This document shows, piece by piece, positions 5,995 through 7,497 of a stretch of DNA of 7,497 nt (its first letter is position 1; each line of letters starts with the position of its first letter). A program made the translations under genes and the position numbers. Source of the stretch: Candidatus Aenigmatarchaeota archaeon (GTDB taxonomy: Archaea > Aenigmatarchaeota > Aenigmatarchaeia > QMZS01); NCBI GenBank assembly GCA_030620695.1, contig JAUXEA010000021.1:1-7497 (forward strand). Direction: 5' to 3'. Under the pieces are notes generated by a model. The model saw nothing but the letters and a program-made list of their open reading frames with translations, ran no database searches and was not told where the DNA came from.

Positions 5995-6522
5995 CTATTT
6001 CAAGTATAAAAATATAATATCTCCCATTAACTTCTTACGACATTTGTCTAATTCTTTAATTTTTTTGCTAATATTTAACCCCTGCACTGGGTATACTGAC
6101 TCTCCATTAAGGTAAGAACTTACTTCTTTTGAGAGTTTTTCATAATCTCTGCTTAATCCTCCATATTCTACTATTATCTCTTCAGTTAAAGGAGTAAAGT
6201 TAATTTTTCTTTCTTTCAAGTATTTTCTTATACTTCCAGTATCTATCTTTTTTCCATCTTTAATTGGTTTATATAAACTCTCCAAATTTATCCCTCTATG
6301 ATTTAAATATTCTTCTACACGTTCAATACTTCTCTCTACACCCGCTAAAGATACTTCAAGTATATTTGCACAAGTAGTTTTTAGTTCTGATATTATTTCT
6401 TCTCCAGGTTTTCTTTCAAGCTTTAAAAATGTTTCATACATCTCGGGGTCTAAATTTTCATCCTCAACATTTTCTTCTTCATCAGATGGTTCTTCCCACA
6501 AGTAGCAAAATCCTTTTCCCAT
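5995..6522 (-). CDS. Unrecognised 175-residue acidic helical protein
   Basis: I do not recognise this protein. It opens with MGKGFCYLWEEP, then a very acidic stretch (residues 10-27, mostly Glu and Asp), followed by helices: EEIISELKTTCANILEVSLAGVERSIERVEEYL (41-73), a loop, GSIRKYLKERKI (96-107), DYEKLSKEVSSYL (126-138) and KKIKELDKCRKKL (153-165). Three cysteines (C6, C51, C161) form no metal motif. No signal peptide or membrane segment is seen. It starts 16 bases after the AMMECR1-family gene and ends two bases before the 110-residue gene, so the three probably share a transcript. Tight coupling with the 110-residue coiled-coil protein suggests a pair, possibly a complex; this is inference from spacing only. 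Confidence 0.75.
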   Translation of the reverse strand: MGKGFCYLWEEPSDEEENVEDENLDPEMYETFLKLERKPGEEIISELKTTCANILEVSLAGVERSIERVEEYLNHRGINLESLYKPIKDGKKIDTGSIRKYLKERKINFTPLTEEIIVEYGGLSRDYEKLSKEVSSYLNGESVYPVQGLNISKKIKELDKCRKKLMGDIIFLYLK

Positions 6523-6538
6523 AATAGTAATAAAAACT

Positions 6539-7147
6539 TTAAATACTTAACTTCCTCTCAAAAACTCCTCCTCTGGGTTCTGCTTCAGAAAAAATCTGTG
6601 CCTGAAATTTGTATAATTTTACTGGTTTCATAATCCAGGCATCCTCCTGTAAACCTGCTTTTTTGCACAACTCTGACAAATAAGTCTTAACATCCCACTT
6701 TTGTTCTACAGGAACCTGCGGGAGGAAAACACCACAATCATAATGATATTTCAGGCAGAGGCCATCCTCCCCGATTTTGATTTCCTTTAAATAATCTCTT
6801 GGCTCATAAACAAGGATTTTTTGCATTTCAGTTAATATTGTTAATTCAATAACAATCTTGCTTAATTCCTCTTCCTTTAAAGGAAGAAATCTCGGGTCCT
6901 GGGTTGCAGAACAACTCGCTTCTAGTACTGCATCAATCAAACTTTTATCTGGCTCAATCAAACCAATGCATCCCCTTAACCTGTTGTCAGGATAAGTTGA
7001 CAAAGTGCAGAAAATCCCTTTTTTTTCAAGCAAATCAGGGAACTTTGTTTTTGGTGGTTTTAATGGAGTAAGATTTTTTAAATAATAAGAAATTGAACTC
7101 CTTGCAAGTCCTACTAAATATTCTCCTTCTTTTGAACTGAGAACCAT
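6539..7147 (-). CDS. AMMECR1-family protein
   Basis: The 202-residue product carries the family signatures: the invariant LRGCIG motif (57-62), SATQDPRF (80-87) with LPL and EEL after it, the strand IVIELTIL, and the C-terminal block FLPQVPVEQKWD (141-152) leading to LCKKAGL and WIMKPVKLYKF. Length matches the archaeal members such as PH0010. The family is found in archaea, bacteria and eukaryotes; the biochemical function is unsettled, though the conserved RGCIG cysteine suggests catalysis, and relatives are often fused or adjacent to MEMO1 and radical SAM proteins. Neither partner is in this window. The gene is first in the row after the tRNA, with a candidate TATA box 26 bases before its ATG, so it may head the transcript continuing through the two unknown genes toward dph2. 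Confidence 0.93.
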   Translation of the reverse strand: MVLSSKEGEYLVGLARSSISYYLKNLTPLKPPKTKFPDLLEKKGIFCTLSTYPDNRLRGCIGLIEPDKSLIDAVLEASCSATQDPRFLPLKEEELSKIVIELTILTEMQKILVYEPRDYLKEIKIGEDGLCLKYHYDCGVFLPQVPVEQKWDVKTYLSELCKKAGLQEDAWIMKPVKLYKFQAQIFSEAEPRGGVFERKLSI

Positions 7148-7168
7148 TATTAAATCAACTTTAGTTCT

Positions 7169-7177
7169 TATTTATTT
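7169..7177 (-). promoter_or_regulatory. Possible TATA box for the AMMECR1-family gene
   Basis: On the minus strand AAATAAATA, preceded by CTG-A, is centred 26 bases before the ATG at 7147. This is the expected distance for a leaderless archaeal transcript, and it lies just after the T-runs that would end the tRNA transcript. No Shine-Dalgarno precedes the ATG, consistent with leaderless initiation. The match is weak because the region is AT-rich. Confidence 0.35.
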
Positions 7178-7184
7178 CAGTTTG

Positions 7185-7201
7185 AAAAAAATCATAAAAA
7201 A
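7185..7201 (-). terminator. T-run terminator of the tRNA-Leu transcript
   Basis: Immediately after the tRNA discriminator base the minus strand reads TTTTTT (7201-7196), then ATGA, then TTTTTTT (7191-7185). Paired T-runs right behind a tRNA are a typical archaeal termination signal. The run also shows that the 3' CCA is not encoded. Confidence 0.6.
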
Positions 7202-7214
7202 TGCGGGGGGAGAG

Positions 7215-7280
7215 ATTCCCTGAGTTTATTTGAATTATCCTTTCTTTTGCTTAAGGTTTTCTTTCAAGAAAGAAAACCTT
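7215..7280 (-). other. 66-nt intron in the T-loop of tRNA-Leu(UAG)
   Basis: The T-loop TTCGAAT is separated from its closing stem CTCTC by 66 bases. AAT occurs at both borders (7283-7281 and 7217-7215), so the exact cut can slide by up to three bases without changing the product; this puts the intron near position 59/60, a known non-canonical archaeal intron site. The intron begins with a long perfect hairpin. Bulge-helix-bulge pairing at the junction is only partial: T-loop TTC can pair with GAA at 7218-7216. Confidence 0.75.
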
Positions 7281-7281
7281 A
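7252..7281 (-). repeat. 14-bp perfect hairpin inside the T-loop intron
   Basis: On the plus strand TAAGGTTTTCTTTC (7252-7265) is perfectly complementary to GAAAGAAAACCTTA (7268-7281), with a two-base loop. In the pre-tRNA it would form a rigid rod growing directly out of the T-loop, with the last T-loop base as its first pair. It may help present the junction to the splicing endonuclease. Confidence 0.85.
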
Positions 7282-7336
7282 TTCGAACTCTCGAACCGAC
7301 TTACGGACAGAGTCCTAAGCCCTGCGCCTTTAATCA

Positions 7337-7459
7337 GCAACAACACCGTTTGGGGTGCAGACCTTTTCATTTATACACAGAAAAGGGTTGCTTTGACCAT
7401 TCAAGGAAGGCTTTTATTGGATATTTTGGGTAAAAACTCTTCAGCCAAAAAAAACCTTT
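7337..7459 (-). other. D-loop intron of tRNA-Leu(UAG), about 121-128 nt, borders uncertain
   Basis: Between D-stem GCC (ending 7465) and its partner GGC (7328-7326) lie about 136 bases instead of the usual 13. The borders are ambiguous: AAAGG occurs at both ends (7459-7455 and 7331-7327). AGTC (7463-7460) can pair with GATT (7335-7332, one G-T pair), and each strand is followed by AAA, a four-pair helix flanked by two three-base bulges as in a bulge-helix-bulge. Cutting there gives a D-loop AAGTCAAA without the usual GG. Cutting before TGATTAAA gives a 13-base loop; cutting after the first AAAGG retains GG at a long spacing. Coordinates given are one of these options. Confidence 0.55.
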
Positions 7460-7497
7460 GACTTGGCTACCCCTGCATAAATTTATAATTCTTTTTT

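Larger units (their letters stand above)
7202..7476 (-). tRNA. tRNA-Leu (anticodon UAG) interrupted in the D-loop and in the T-loop
   Basis: Three exon blocks assemble into a type II leucine tRNA. Exon one starts at 7476: acceptor GCAGGGG (7476-7470), TA, D-stem GCC (7467-7465), AAGTC. Exon two holds the D-stem GGC (7328-7326), anticodon stem CAGGG/CTCTG (7324-7320, 7312-7308) with loop CTTAGGA giving anticodon TAG (7317-7315), the long variable arm CCG-TAAGT-CGG, T-stem GAGAG (7292-7288) and T-loop TTCGAAT (7287-7281). Exon three is T-stem CTCTC (7214-7210), acceptor CCCCCGC (7209-7203) and discriminator A73 (7202). All stems pair, with one G-T in the anticodon stem and one A-C mismatch at 3-70. 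The anticodon loop itself is uninterrupted. Spliced length would be 81-88 nt depending on the D-loop borders. A decayed pseudogene is possible but the well-kept stems argue against it. Confidence 0.85.

Noticed and set aside
7230..7433. Plus-strand open frame of 67 codons
   Set aside because: It lies antisense to the tRNA-Leu exons and introns and has no recognisable protein features.
7337..7459. Box C/D guide RNA inside the D-loop intron
   Set aside because: Two CTGA tetramers are present, but no convincing C box (RTGATGA) and no proper order of boxes.
7337..7476. A separate tRNA starting at 7476
   Set aside because: No 3' acceptor strand CCCCTGC or second T-arm is found within the D-loop insertion; the 5' block fits the leucine tRNA downstream.
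7477..7490. TATA-like stretch just before the tRNA 5' end on the minus strand
   Set aside because: Its centre is only about 8 bases before the mature 5' end, too close for an archaeal TATA box; the real promoter is probably beyond the window.

Overview
This window reads as an AT-rich archaeal chromosome segment, probably from a small-genome DPANN-type lineage such as Woesearchaeota or Pacearchaeota. The archaeal assignment rests on archaeal-type uS19 and uL22 proteins, an archaeal Dph2, a 57-residue SecE/Sec61-gamma, an AMMECR1-family protein, a secreted protein crowded with N-glycosylation sequons, and a tRNA gene interrupted by introns. The DPANN placement is an inference from gene compactness, very short intergenic gaps, few recognisable Shine-Dalgarno sites and broken-up ribosomal protein clusters.

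Layout, left to right. At 1-612 (minus) is the 5' part of a gene for an exported single-HKD phospholipase D-like protein; its C-terminus lies beyond the window. Only 21 bases away, a 789-residue exported lamin-tail-domain protein runs the other way (634-3003). After it comes a short intergenic region with two inverted repeats (3018-3100), the second followed by a T-run. Next is secE (3111-3284), a real gene of only 57 codons. Its 3' end overlaps the convergent rpl22 gene by 19 bases.

From 3266 to 7476 everything is on the minus strand. In transcription order: tRNA-Leu(UAG), an AMMECR1-family gene, two unrecognised genes (175 and 110 residues), dph2, a small three-helix membrane protein, rps19 and rpl22. 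The translation theme is strong: leucine tRNA, the EF-2 diphthamide enzyme Dph2, and two ribosomal proteins that normally belong to the large S10 cluster but here lack rpl2 upstream and rps3 downstream.

The most interesting element is at the right edge. A leucine tRNA can be assembled from three separated pieces, with one insertion in the D-loop (about 120-130 nt) and a second in the T-loop (66 nt, containing a 14-bp hairpin), and none at the usual anticodon-loop position. Second is uL22, whose conserved domain is followed by a roughly 117-residue Lys/Glu tail. Inside that tail, in frame, is a compact pair of perfect hairpins that looks like an inserted palindromic element. Third is the divergent pair of exported proteins on the left, a PLD-like putative nuclease beside a sequon-rich lamin-tail protein, which may form a cell-surface nucleic-acid or polymer-processing unit.
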